Shown here: positions 37,414 to 46,055 of the stretch, one piece after another
Layout of the letters: the number at the start of each line of letters is the position of its first letter
How positions within the stretch are numbered: position 1 is the first letter of the stretch
Origin: Micromonospora saelicesensis
GTDB lineage: Bacteria > Actinomycetota > Actinomycetes > Mycobacteriales > Micromonosporaceae
Reading direction: 5' to 3'
DNA length: 64,000 nt
Assembly (NCBI RefSeq): GCF_900091575.1
Contig: NZ_FMCR01000001.1
Span: 744,001 to 808,000, forward strand
Position numbers and translations under genes: made by a program
Notes under the pieces: model-generated
What the model was told of the DNA's origin: nothing
The model's database searches: none
Seen by the model: only the letters and a program-made list of their open reading frames with translations

Positions 37414-39489
37414 CTACTCCGGCTGATTGGGAGTGCCGCGCCCCAGCTCATAGGGGGATGTCACGCCCTCGTAGGCGAGGTGCATCACCATGCCGTTGGC
37501 CGCGTGGTCGAGGTTGTGGCAGTGGTCCATCCAGAGCCCCGGGTTGTCCGCCTTGAAGCCGATTTCGTAGATCTCACCGGGGATCACGTCGAGGCTGTCG
37601 ATCCACCACGGCGACCCGGTCGCGCGGACCCCGTTGCGGGACAGCACCAACGCGTGGTGGCCGTGCAGATGCATCGGGTGGTTCTGGTGGCTGCGGTTGA
37701 CGATCCGCACCTTGACCACGTCGTCCATCCGAACCATCAGCGTCGGCGTGTCGGGGAAGCTGTGCCCGTTGATGATCGGCACCAGGTGCAGCCCCCCGTT
37801 GTAGAAGGACAGCCGGTCGTCGAGGAGCTGGGTGAACGAGCGGTCGTACGACGAGCCGGCGTCGAAGGGCCGGGAGCCGCCAGAACCGTACGAGAGCGGG
37901 TCGAAGTGGTCCCCGTCGTCGACGATCTTCGGCGTCGAGGTGTCACCCGGTGGCGCCAGGACCAGCCCGCCGTCGCGGTTGGCGAGGTCGGTCAGGCGCA
38001 CCGGGCCCGCCGGCATCGTGAACGTCACGTCGTAGCGTCCACCGGTCGCCAGCCCGAACCGCGGGTCGGTCAGCGGGGTCGGGCCGTTGACGTCGACCCC
38101 GTCGATCGCCGCCACCCGCACCGGCGTGCCGTTGACCGTCAGAGCCCGCGGCCGACTGTCGGTGGACGGGTTGTTGTCGGTGTTGATCAGGCGCAGTCGC
38201 ACCGGCGTGCCCGGGGCGACCTCCTGGCGTTGCAGCGTGTCGCTGGTGCCGAACGAGACGATGTTGTCGTCCGGCGTACGCCACTCGTGGGCCTGCACGA
38301 CGAAGTCACGCTCGCCGGGGGGTGGGCCGTCGCGCGGCTCGACGATCAGCGCGCCGAACAGACCCCGCCGGATCGCCTCGAGCGGGTTCTGGTGGGTGTG
38401 GTACCAGAACGTGCCGACCTGCTCGGCGATGAACCGGTAGGTGAAGCTGCCGCCCGGCTCCACCGCGTTCTGCGTCGCGCCGGCCACGCCGTCCTCACCG
38501 TTGGGGACGTCGAGGCCGTGCCAGTGGATGGTCACGTTCTCGTCGGGAATCTCGTTGTGCAGCGTCACCTCGACGAGGTCACCCTCACGGACCCGCAGCT
38601 CCGGACCGGGCGACTGTCCGTTGTACGTCAGTGCCTTGATCTCGGTGCCCGACGAGAGCCGTACCGTTGCGTTCTTCGCGGTCAGCGTGAAGGCCTTGTT
38701 GGGCTTGCCGGTCTGCGGCCCACGCAGCTCGTCGACGGAGGTCCCGCCGTGACCACCGTGACCGATCGAGGGGCCACCGCCGTAGTCGACGTTGTCGTGG
38801 GACGTCATGGACATGCGGTCCGGCAGCCTGCTGCTCTGGGCCACGTAGGTGATGCCGGCGGCGACGACCAGCACCACGACGGCGGCCTGTGCGGTGGCGC
38901 GCAGGGCGCTGGCACGCCGGCCCCGACGCGCGAAGTCGGTCGCGGTGACGACCCGCAGGCGACGCCCCTGCCAGAACCACAGCACCAACACCGACAGCAG
39001 GATCGGCGCGGCGTGGGTCGCGATGTCGTCGAGGTAGGACGGGACCGGACGGGACACGTACGCGAAGTAGACGCCAATGACCGTCGCCACGGCCGTGACC
39101 TGGACCGGCACGACGAATCGGGGATCGGCGGCGGCGGAGCGCGTCTCGACGTCCACCGGTGCGTCGTCACGGTTGGCCAGGGCGCGCAGGCCCGGCACGG
39201 TCCAGATGACGACGGCCAGCATCGGCAGCAGCAGGAGCGGCATCTGCACGATCACGCGGTTGTCGGCAAAGATCCAGTCGACGGCGAGCATCAGCCCGAT
39301 CGCGACGCACTTGACGACCAGCACCACCAGCGCGGCGACGAGCAGACGCAGCAGCCGACGGGCGCTCTTGCGCAGCGCCTCGGGCGTCGGCCGCCAGGCC
39401 AGCCGCGTGGCGAGGATCGCCGCGGACAGCCAGATCAGGAACAGGACCCCGGCCAGGATCCCATCGGCGTTCTCTCCGACCTCAAACAT
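37414..39489 (-). CDS. Membrane-bound multicopper oxidase
   Basis: A 691-aa protein with about five N-terminal transmembrane helices (residues 10-250, including GILAGVLFLIWLSAAILATRL and LLLLPMLAVVIWTVPGL) and an extracytoplasmic multicopper oxidase part. Copper ligands are in IHWHGLD, GTFWYHTHQN, HPMHLHGHH and MDHCHNLDHAANGMVM, so T1 and trinuclear sites look complete. Such oxidases take electrons from phenols or metal ions and reduce O2 to water. The ATG at 39489 precedes the first helix; earlier starts are unlikely. A short His/Gly-rich stretch (GPSIGHGGHGG) before the first cupredoxin domain could bind copper. Confidence 0.9.
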   Translation of the reverse strand: MFEVGENADGILAGVLFLIWLSAAILATRLAWRPTPEALRKSARRLLRLLVAALVVLVVKCVAIGLMLAVDWIFADNRVIVQMPLLLLPMLAVVIWTVPGLRALANRDDAPVDVETRSAAADPRFVVPVQVTAVATVIGVYFAYVSRPVPSYLDDIATHAAPILLSVLVLWFWQGRRLRVVTATDFARRGRRASALRATAQAAVVVLVVAAGITYVAQSSRLPDRMSMTSHDNVDYGGGPSIGHGGHGGTSVDELRGPQTGKPNKAFTLTAKNATVRLSSGTEIKALTYNGQSPGPELRVREGDLVEVTLHNEIPDENVTIHWHGLDVPNGEDGVAGATQNAVEPGGSFTYRFIAEQVGTFWYHTHQNPLEAIRRGLFGALIVEPRDGPPPGERDFVVQAHEWRTPDDNIVSFGTSDTLQRQEVAPGTPVRLRLINTDNNPSTDSRPRALTVNGTPVRVAAIDGVDVNGPTPLTDPRFGLATGGRYDVTFTMPAGPVRLTDLANRDGGLVLAPPGDTSTPKIVDDGDHFDPLSYGSGGSRPFDAGSSYDRSFTQLLDDRLSFYNGGLHLVPIINGHSFPDTPTLMVRMDDVVKVRIVNRSHQNHPMHLHGHHALVLSRNGVRATGSPWWIDSLDVIPGEIYEIGFKADNPGLWMDHCHNLDHAANGMVMHLAYEGVTSPYELGRGTPNQPE

Positions 39490-39594
39490 GACGCCAACAT
39501 ACGAAGGATGCGCACCCCACGGCATCCGTTGAGCAACGGCCGATGCGTACGGCGATCGCCGTAGCCGGCACCGCCTGCGAAACAAGTGCCGTAG

Positions 39595-40254
39595 TCAGCT
39601 GCCGGGCGCGACGAGCCCCGTCTGGTAGGCGAGGACGACGAGTTGCGCGCGGTCGCGGACGCGGAGCTTGACCATGGCCCGGTGGACGTGGGTACGGGCC
39701 GTGGCCGGGCTCATCGACAGCCGGCGCCCGATCTCCTCGTTCGTCAGCCCGCTGGCCACCAGGCTCATCACCTCGCGCTCACGGTCGGTCAACACCGCCA
39801 GCCGGCCGCCGTCGACCGGCGTCGGCGCGACAGTGCTGACGAACGCGCTCACCAGCCGGCTCGTCACCCGCGGCGAGATCAACATGTCGCCGCCGGCCAC
39901 CACCCGCACCGCCTGGCGCAGCTCGTCGGGTTCGATGTCCTTGAGCAGGAACCCGCTCGCGCCGGCGCGCAGCGCCTCGAAGACGTACTCGTCGAGCTCG
40001 AAGGTGGTCAGGACGATGACCCGCACGGCCGGGAACCGCTCGACGATCGCGGCCGTGGCCCGGACGCCGTCGAGCACCGGCATTCGCACGTCCATCAGCA
40101 CGATGTCCGGCCGGGTCGCGGCGACCATCTCGACAGCCTGGGCGCCGTTGGACGCCTCACCGACCACCTCCAGGTCGTCGCTGTGGTCGAGCAGGCCCCG
40201 GAAGCCGGCCCGCACGAGTGTCTGGTCGTCCGCCAGCACCATCCGGATCGTCAC
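39595..40254 (-). CDS. NarL/LuxR-family response regulator
   Basis: A 219-aa response regulator that starts at a GTG overlapping the histidine kinase stop (GTGA). Receiver: MVLADDQTLVRAGFRGLL, with phosphorylation site Asp55 in IVLMDVRMPVLDGVRA. Output: LTDREREVMSLVASGLTNEEIGRRLSMSPATARTHVHRAMVKL, a LuxR helix-turn-helix. It forms a standard pair with the kinase upstream. Targets are unknown; the membrane multicopper oxidase directly downstream (105 bases) is an obvious candidate. Confidence 0.93.
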   Translation of the reverse strand: MTIRMVLADDQTLVRAGFRGLLDHSDDLEVVGEASNGAQAVEMVAATRPDIVLMDVRMPVLDGVRATAAIVERFPAVRVIVLTTFELDEYVFEALRAGASGFLLKDIEPDELRQAVRVVAGGDMLISPRVTSRLVSAFVSTVAPTPVDGGRLAVLTDREREVMSLVASGLTNEEIGRRLSMSPATARTHVHRAMVKLRVRDRAQLVVLAYQTGLVAPGS

Positions 40255-41369
40255 GCTGTCTCCTCCACCTCGACCGGCAGCCGCGCGGCCACTCGGAACC
40301 CCCCGCCCTGCGGCCGGGGCCCGGCCTCGAGCGACCCGCCGGCGGCCGTGGCCCGTTCCCGCATGCCGGCCACCCCGTGCCCCCGCTGGCTCGCCCCGGA
40401 CCCGACCCCGTCGTCCACGATCTCCACCGTGACGGCGTCGCCCGCGTAGGCGATGGTGACGTCGACGGTCGTCGCTTCGGCGTGTTTGACCGTGTTGGTG
40501 ATCGACTCCTGCACGATCCGGTAGACCGAGAGCGCCACCTCCGGCGGGATCGGGCGCGGGGTGCCGGCGATCCCCGACCGCACCTTCACGCCGGCCTGTT
40601 CGGCGACCGCGAAGACGCGGGCCAGGTCAGGCACCTCCCCGGCGTCGCGGAGCATGCCGATCGCCGAGCGGACCTCGTGCATGGCGTCACGTGCCGCGCC
40701 CCGGATGCTCCGCAGCGCGGCCCGCGCCTCGGCCGGCTTGCTGTCGAAGATGTCGTCGGCGAGGCTCGCCTGCACACTGATCGCGGCGATCGTGTGACCG
40801 AGTACGTCGTGGACCTCGCGGGCGATGCGGAGTCGCTCCTGGGCGACCTCGTGCTGACGCTCCTGGCGCATCACGGCGAGGCGCTGCTGTGCCTCGGCCA
40901 GCCGGACCCGGCGGGTGCGGATCGTCTCGGCGAGCAGCACCACGGCCGCGAGCAGCGAGCCCTCTTCGAGGGTGGCCGAGAGGGCGGGAAAGAAACCCTC
41001 GCCGAGCAGCGTGTACCGCATGATCAGCTCAAGGACGACGAAGAACCCGGCGACGATGAGCGCCCAGGTGAACCGGCCGGCGGCCGCGACGGAGAAGAGC
41101 GCGGCGGCCAACGGGAGGGCGGGCGGGATGCCCGGGTACTCGAGCGCGTAGTAGATCATCAGCGCGGTGACCGAACCGACCAGCACCAGCAGCGGCCAGC
41201 GGCGCCGGAAGACCAGCAGCAGCCCGATCACCGCGCCGATCGCGTAGGCGCGCGCGTCCGGCGGCCGGGCGCCGGGCTCGTCGGCGACCCGGATCGCCAC
41301 CGCCACGACGGCCGCGACGACGACGGCGATGAGGGCATCGATCGCGATTCGTCGGATGGCCGGGTTCAT
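40251..41369 (-). CDS. Membrane sensor histidine kinase (DesK/NarX-like)
   Basis: A 372-aa kinase with about five transmembrane helices in the first 150 residues (ALIAVVVAAVVAVAI, YAIGAVIGLLLVF, LLVLVGSVTALMIYY and others). The dimerisation/phosphoacceptor motif is RLRIAREVHDVLGHTIAAISVQ (His in EVHD, HisKA_3 type), and the HATPase domain has VYRIVQESITNTVKHA and GVAGMRERATAAGGSLEAG. The ATG at 41369 is the first before helix 1. The ligand is unknown; it is coupled to the response regulator downstream. Confidence 0.92.
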   Translation of the reverse strand: MNPAIRRIAIDALIAVVVAAVVAVAIRVADEPGARPPDARAYAIGAVIGLLLVFRRRWPLLVLVGSVTALMIYYALEYPGIPPALPLAAALFSVAAAGRFTWALIVAGFFVVLELIMRYTLLGEGFFPALSATLEEGSLLAAVVLLAETIRTRRVRLAEAQQRLAVMRQERQHEVAQERLRIAREVHDVLGHTIAAISVQASLADDIFDSKPAEARAALRSIRGAARDAMHEVRSAIGMLRDAGEVPDLARVFAVAEQAGVKVRSGIAGTPRPIPPEVALSVYRIVQESITNTVKHAEATTVDVTIAYAGDAVTVEIVDDGVGSGASQRGHGVAGMRERATAAGGSLEAGPRPQGGGFRVAARLPVEVEETA

Positions 41370-41407
41370 GTCCGCAACGGTACGACGCGGGCACGGTCCG
41401 TTAGCGA

Positions 41408-41445
41408 GGGCCCCTTCCCGACCGGGAACCGTCGGCAAGGGGCCC
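41408..41445 (-). terminator. Hairpin after the 41452-42477 methyltransferase gene
   Basis: Stem GGGCCCCTT / AAGGGGCCC (9 bp) enclosing a smaller CCCG/CGGG hairpin, starting 6 bases after the methyltransferase stop. Confidence 0.6.
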
Positions 41446-41451
41446 GTCGGC

Positions 41452-42477
41452 TCAGCCGCGGCGGAGCGAGAGCAGGGTCTGCCCGGTGGGGATCACCGTG
41501 CTGCCCGCCACCTGGAGCCCGGCCTTCTCGCCCAGTTCGGCGTACTCGCGCCAGGTCCTCGCCTTGCCCGCCATGAGCGAGAGCAGGCGCAGGTCCATCT
41601 GGGTGATGAACATCAGCCGGGCCGGGTCGTCGGGGAAGTTGTCGTTCTCGTCCTTCACCAGGATCTGCACGATCAGCACCTTTCCGGTCGTGCCGATCGC
41701 ATCCGCTGCCCGCTGGAGGATCTTCTCGGCGGCGCTGTCGTTCCAGTCGTGCAGAACGTTCGACAGGATGTAGACGTCGGCGCCGGCCGGGAGCGGGTCG
41801 AAGATGCTCCCGCTGACCACCTCGGCGCGGTCGGCGATGCCCGCCGCCTCGAACCGGGCCCGGCCCTGCTCGACGACACCCGGCAGGTCGACCACGGTGC
41901 CACGCAGGTGCGGCTGGGCCTTGAGGATCTCGGTGAGCAGTGCACCGGTGCCACCGCCGACGTCGACGACGTGGTTGACGGTGCTCCAGTCGTAGCCCTG
42001 GACGACCTGGTCGAAGTAGCTCGCGTGGGTGGCCATCAGCGCGCCGAACGACGTGGCCCGGTCGGGGTTGGTGGACAGGTCGTCCCAGAACTCGATGCCG
42101 TAACGCACGGGGTACGCGGCGTCGCCGGTGCGGATCGAGTGGGTCAGCGAGCTGAACGTGCCCTCGATCCGGCCGGCCATCGAGTCGACGTCGAGCCAGG
42201 GACGCTGGGCGGCGGGGTGGTCGGTCTTGAGGAACTCGGCGGCTTCCGTCAGGGCGTACACCCGCGGCTCGGTCTCCTTGAAGACGCCGCGGACCGCGAG
42301 GTAGCGCAGCAGCCGGTGCAGCGCGTCGGGATTGGCCTTCGTCGCCGCGGCGAGCTCGTCGAGCGTGGTGGTGCCCGCGGCGATCAGGTCGGCGAGGCCG
42401 AGCGTCGCCGCGGCCCGCACTGCCCACGGCGTGATCGTGTCGGTCAGCGAGTAGAGATTGACCCGATTTTCCGTCAT
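41452..42477 (-). CDS. SAM-dependent O-methyltransferase (third of the cluster)
   Basis: A 341-aa COMT-like methyltransferase: winged-helix dimerisation part (AVRAAATLGLADLIAAGTTTLDELAAATK), SAM motif I HVVDVGGGTGALLTEIL, motif II TVVDLPGVVEQGRARFEAAG and catalytic region LSNVLHDWNDSAAEKILQR. It is divergent from the class III aminotransferase with a 127-base gap containing SARP-type repeats, so it is most likely a member of the regulon. The three cluster methyltransferases are similar in design but not identical, suggesting three different positions. Confidence 0.92.
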   Translation of the reverse strand: MTENRVNLYSLTDTITPWAVRAAATLGLADLIAAGTTTLDELAAATKANPDALHRLLRYLAVRGVFKETEPRVYALTEAAEFLKTDHPAAQRPWLDVDSMAGRIEGTFSSLTHSIRTGDAAYPVRYGIEFWDDLSTNPDRATSFGALMATHASYFDQVVQGYDWSTVNHVVDVGGGTGALLTEILKAQPHLRGTVVDLPGVVEQGRARFEAAGIADRAEVVSGSIFDPLPAGADVYILSNVLHDWNDSAAEKILQRAADAIGTTGKVLIVQILVKDENDNFPDDPARLMFITQMDLRLLSLMAGKARTWREYAELGEKAGLQVAGSTVIPTGQTLLSLRRG

Positions 42478-42501
42478 GGCGGCGAGCTTCGACGACGGCG
42501 C

Positions 42502-42530
42502 TCGAGACCGGCTCGAAGCCGCGTCGATCG
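42502..42530. promoter_or_regulatory. Three SARP-type heptamers with 11-bp phasing
   Basis: TCGAGAC (42502), TCGAAGC (42513) and TCGATCG (42524) follow each other at exactly 11-base intervals in the divergent region between an O-methyltransferase and the aminotransferase. The consensus TCGA-x3 with 11-bp phasing is that of ActII-ORF4/DnrI-type SARP sites. Orientation points toward the aminotransferase, although a textbook -10 at 8 bases is not visible. Confidence 0.7.
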
Positions 42531-42604
42531 ACCGGTTCTCCAGCCGGGTTCGAGTGGACGGGCGCAGGCTGCGCCTGTCACGGCCGCCATGCGAAGGGGA
42601 CACG

Positions 42605-44143
42605 ATGGGCGCCAGCCACCAGGAGCGCGGAGCGATCGAGGTCATTCAGGACCTCATGCAGCAGAAGTGGGTCTACGAGCTGTTCGGCGAGATCGGCGCG
42701 CGCCAGGGTGCCTCGGCCGCGCACGTCGAGCAACTGAGGGCGGTCGACGCCGCCGCGCACGTGTTCTGGCCGTTCCAGGCACCGCCGTTTCCGGTCATCG
42801 CGGCCACCGCGAGCGGATCGACGTTGACCGACATCGACGGCAACGACTACCTCGACTGCCACATGGGATACGGCGCTCAGGCGCTGCACGGGCACAACCC
42901 GGCGCCGGTCGTCGACTTCGTCCGCGAGCACCTCGGCAAGGGCACCGGCAACGGCTACACCAACGCGTTGGAGCTGGAGCTGGCGACGCTGCTGCGGGAG
43001 ATCCTCCCGCACAACGAGAAGTTCGCCTTCCAACACTCGGGTACGGGCGCCACCCAGTCGGCGATCCGGCTCTGCCGTGCGCACACCGGGCGGCGGATGG
43101 TCGCCAAGTTCGAGGGCACCCTGCACGGGTCCCACGACCTGGCCGTCCACAACACCGCGCCCTGGTATCACGGGCATCCCGCGGTACCGTTCCCGGAGAT
43201 CGGCAAGGACGGCATTCCGCTGGTCTCGGCGTTCGCCGGCGTCACCCCGGCCGAACCGCGCGACCTGCTGATCCTGCCCAACGACACCGCGCTCGCGGTC
43301 GAGTTGATCGAGCGCCACGCGGGCGAGTTGGCCTGCATCCTGGCCGAGCCGGCCGCCTCGTCGTTCCCGTTCGAGGAGACGACCATCCCGATGATCCGCG
43401 AGGTGGCGGTGGCCGCCCGGCGGCTCGGGGTGCCGTTCATCCTCGACGAGGTGCTGACGGGCTTCCGTTCGGGGCTCGGCGGCGCCGCGCAGAAGTTCGA
43501 CATCCCGACCGACCTCGTCACCTACGGCAAGGTGATCAGCGGGCTCGGGCTGCCGCTGTCGGCGATCGGTGGTCGGGCCGACATCCTCGACATCTCGCAG
43601 ACCAGTGGGCAGTCCTGGACCGACTTCGGCCAGAAGACCGGCCTGCAGGGCAGCCACACCGGCAACTACCTGTCGGTGGCGGCGTCGCTGGCCACGCTCC
43701 AGCTGCTTCGCGACAAGGGGCCCGCCTACTACACCGACCTGCAGGCCAAGGTCGACCGGGTCCAGGGGCGGCTGGCCGCGTTCCGGGCGGCCGAGGGGAT
43801 CCCGCTGCGCATGGTGGGGTTCGGCGACTACATCGGGTGCTTCCAGTTCCTTCCGGAAGACTCCTACACCGACTACCGGGTCTACTCGCGGGCGCTCAAC
43901 CCGGCGACGTTCATTCTCACGCTGCTGCTGCGCAAGCGCGGCATCTACACGCTCGGCATGCCGATGTTCTTCGCCGGCGGCGCTCACAGCGACGCCGACG
44001 TCGACCGGCTGACCGACGCCGTGCTGGAGAGCACGCTGGAGCTTCGCGCCAACGACTTCCCCTTCGACCTGGCGTGGCCGGCGACGTCCGCGTGGGGCTC
44101 CGGTTCCTCCGAGTGGGGTTCGGGTTCGTCCGACTGGTCGTAG
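42605..44143 (+). CDS. Class III PLP aminotransferase (glutamate-1-semialdehyde aminomutase-like)
   Basis: A 512-aa fold-type I PLP enzyme. The cofactor-binding loop is FQHSGTGATQSAIRLCRAHTGR, the PLP-pyridine Asp is in VPFILDEVLTGFRSG, and the Schiff-base Lys309 is in VTYGKVISGLGLPLSAIGG. This is the subgroup of glutamate-1-semialdehyde aminomutase and related aminotransferases, but an N-terminal extension of about 55 residues and the C-terminal tail make it longer than GSA aminomutase (about 430 aa). The tail contains SAWGSGSSEWGSGSSDWS, a short tandem repeat. The ATG at 42605 has GAAGGGG upstream. Presumably it transfers an amino group to the polyketide or to a precursor; the substrate is unknown. 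Confidence 0.88.
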   Translation: MGASHQERGAIEVIQDLMQQKWVYELFGEIGARQGASAAHVEQLRAVDAAAHVFWPFQAPPFPVIAATASGSTLTDIDGNDYLDCHMGYGAQALHGHNPAPVVDFVREHLGKGTGNGYTNALELELATLLREILPHNEKFAFQHSGTGATQSAIRLCRAHTGRRMVAKFEGTLHGSHDLAVHNTAPWYHGHPAVPFPEIGKDGIPLVSAFAGVTPAEPRDLLILPNDTALAVELIERHAGELACILAEPAASSFPFEETTIPMIREVAVAARRLGVPFILDEVLTGFRSGLGGAAQKFDIPTDLVTYGKVISGLGLPLSAIGGRADILDISQTSGQSWTDFGQKTGLQGSHTGNYLSVAASLATLQLLRDKGPAYYTDLQAKVDRVQGRLAAFRAAEGIPLRMVGFGDYIGCFQFLPEDSYTDYRVYSRALNPATFILTLLLRKRGIYTLGMPMFFAGGAHSDADVDRLTDAVLESTLELRANDFPFDLAWPATSAWGSGSSEWGSGSSDWS

Positions 44144-44159
44144 CCACCTCTGCGTCACC

Positions 44160-44188
44160 GGGCCCGGGTCAGTTCCTGACCCGGGCCC
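44160..44188 (+). terminator. Perfect 13-bp hairpin after the aminotransferase
   Basis: Stem GGGCCCGGGTCAG / CTGACCCGGGCCC with a TTC loop, 16 bases after the stop codon. The MFS gene downstream therefore needs its own promoter. Confidence 0.85.
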
Positions 44189-44227
44189 TCCTCATGTGCC
44201 GTACAGGTCATACGCAAATAGCCGTAC

Positions 44228-44256
44228 TTGACTAATCGTACGCGACGGCGTGTAGT
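44228..44256 (+). promoter_or_regulatory. Probable promoter of the efflux MFS gene
   Basis: TTGACT (44228-44233) and TGTAGT (44251-44256) with a 17-base spacer make a good vegetative-type promoter 50 bases before the start codon. CGTAC (44223) and GTACG (44238) form an inverted repeat around the -35, a possible operator for the PadR-type repressor encoded just beyond the pump. Confidence 0.6.
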
Positions 44257-44305
44257 CGAAGGGTGGGTCCGCTGTCGACCCCCGTCCGACTTCAGGAGGA
44301 ACGCG

Positions 44306-46003
44306 ATGACGGAGAGCTGGACCGACGAACGCAGCGCCGCCCCACCCAATCCGCGCCGATGGCTGATCCTGGCCGTCGTTCTGGCCGGGGCGTTCATGAT
44401 TCTGCTGGCGACGACGATCGTCAATGTGGCGGTCGCGCCGATCCAGCGCGACCTCCGGTCGACCTACACGGCCATGGAGTGGGTCATCGCCGGCTACGCG
44501 CTCGGCTATGGCCTGCTGCTCATCCCCGCCGGCCGGATCGGCGACCGCTTCGGCCACCGCAAGCTGTTCCTCATCGGCGTCGCGGGGTTCACGCTCGCGT
44601 CGGCGGCGTCGGCACTCGCGGACACACCCGGCCAGCTGATCGCGTTCCAGGTGGTGCAGGGCATGATGGCCGGCATCCTCAACCCGCCGGTGCTGGCGCT
44701 GATCCAGACCACGTTCCCGGCGAAGGAGACCGGCAAGGCGTACGGGATCTACGGCGCGATCGGCGGCATCGCGACCGCCAGCGGCCCGCTCCTCGGCGGC
44801 CTGCTGATCGCGTGGGACCTCAACGGCTGGGACTGGCGGCCGGTGTTCCTGCTCAACGTGCCGATCGGCCTGGCCACGTTCGTCGCCGCGCTGATCCTGG
44901 TGCCCGAGTCGCGAGGCCGCCGCGGTGGTCTCGACGTGATCGGCATGCTGCTCGTCTCGGCCGCCGTCCTGCTGCTGGCCGTCCCTCTGGTCGAGGGCCA
45001 GCGCCTGGGATGGCCGGCATGGACGTTCGTCTCGATGGCGGCGGCGCTGCCCGCGCTGGCCGTCTTCGCGGTGTGGGAGTTGCGCCGTGCCCGACGCGCC
45101 CAGGTCCCGCTGGTGAGCATGCGCCTCTTCGCGCACCGCTCGTTCTCCGCCGGCGTCGGCATCAGCCTCTGCTACTTCGCGGGCTTCATCGGCCTGCTCT
45201 TCGCGCTCTCGCTGCACCTGCAGATCGGCCTGGAGAAGTCCGCCCTGACGACGGGCCTGATCCTGCTGCCGTTCTCGTTCGGCACACTGGTCGGCGCGGC
45301 CATCTCCGACAACGTCGCCCGGGCGCTCGGTCGCGGCGTCCTGATGCTCGGCGCGGGCATCGTGATCGTCGGCATGGTGGGCATCATCGCCACGATCCAC
45401 TGGTGGGGCTCCGGCCTGGAGCTACTGCCGGCCCTGCTCTTCGCCGGCTTCGGCTCGGGCCTGGTGATCGCGCCGAGCGTCGAGATCGTGCTGGCCGGAG
45501 TGCCCTGGCAGGACGCGGGCGCGGCCAGCGGTGTGCTCGGCACCGCCCAGCGTCTCGGCCAGGCGATCGGCGTCGCGGTGGCCGGCGTGGTCCTCTTCGG
45601 GACGCTCGGCTCCTACTCGGGGACCGCCGCGGAGAAGGCGAGCCCGGAGCTCCAGGCATCGCTCGTGGCGGCGGGCCTGCCGCCGGCCGAGGCGAGCGCG
45701 GCGACGACCACCTTCGCCGACTGTTTCATCCGCCAGTCGCGCGCGTCGGATCCGACGGCCACGCCGCCCGGCTGCGCAGACTCGGCGCCGGGCCCGGTCG
45801 GCGCGGCCTTCGACAGCGCGGCCACGTCGGCGCTGGAGACCAACTTCAACCGGGCGGTCCAGTGGACCGTCGGCGCCGTCCTGGTCGGCGTGATCCTCAC
45901 GTTCCTTCTCGTCTACCTGCTGCCCCGCCGGCCCGAAGAGCCCTGGGCGGAGGCGAGCAAGCCCGACTGGAACGTGACCACCCAGACTGAGCCCGCTCAG
46001 TGA
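44306..46003 (+). CDS. MFS multidrug efflux transporter (DHA2, 14-TM type)
   Basis: A 565-aa proton-dependent exporter. It begins RRWLILAVVLAGAFMILLATTIVNVAVAPIQRDL, with motif A LIPAGRIGDRFGHRKLF after helix 2 and an antiporter motif C region GIYGAIGGIATASGPLLGGLL. About 14 helices are predicted. An extracellular loop near the end contains two cysteines (DCFIRQS, GCADS). The start has AGGAGGA upstream. Position beside the PadR gene and at the end of the polyketide cluster makes self-resistance by export of the product the likely role (TcmA-like). Confidence 0.92.
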   Translation: MTESWTDERSAAPPNPRRWLILAVVLAGAFMILLATTIVNVAVAPIQRDLRSTYTAMEWVIAGYALGYGLLLIPAGRIGDRFGHRKLFLIGVAGFTLASAASALADTPGQLIAFQVVQGMMAGILNPPVLALIQTTFPAKETGKAYGIYGAIGGIATASGPLLGGLLIAWDLNGWDWRPVFLLNVPIGLATFVAALILVPESRGRRGGLDVIGMLLVSAAVLLLAVPLVEGQRLGWPAWTFVSMAAALPALAVFAVWELRRARRAQVPLVSMRLFAHRSFSAGVGISLCYFAGFIGLLFALSLHLQIGLEKSALTTGLILLPFSFGTLVGAAISDNVARALGRGVLMLGAGIVIVGMVGIIATIHWWGSGLELLPALLFAGFGSGLVIAPSVEIVLAGVPWQDAGAASGVLGTAQRLGQAIGVAVAGVVLFGTLGSYSGTAAEKASPELQASLVAAGLPPAEASAATTTFADCFIRQSRASDPTATPPGCADSAPGPVGAAFDSAATSALETNFNRAVQWTVGAVLVGVILTFLLVYLLPRRPEEPWAEASKPDWNVTTQTEPAQ

Positions 46004-46009
46004 CAAGCC

Positions 46010-46051
46010 GCCAGCCCCGGCCCCGCAGATGCCACCGGGGCCGGGGCTGGC
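46010..46051. terminator. 16-bp hairpin between MFS and PadR genes
   Basis: Stem GCCAGCCCCGGCCCCG / CGGGGCCGGGGCTGGC with a 10-base loop, between converging genes and therefore probably bidirectional. Confidence 0.85.
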
Positions 46052-46055
46052 ACCG

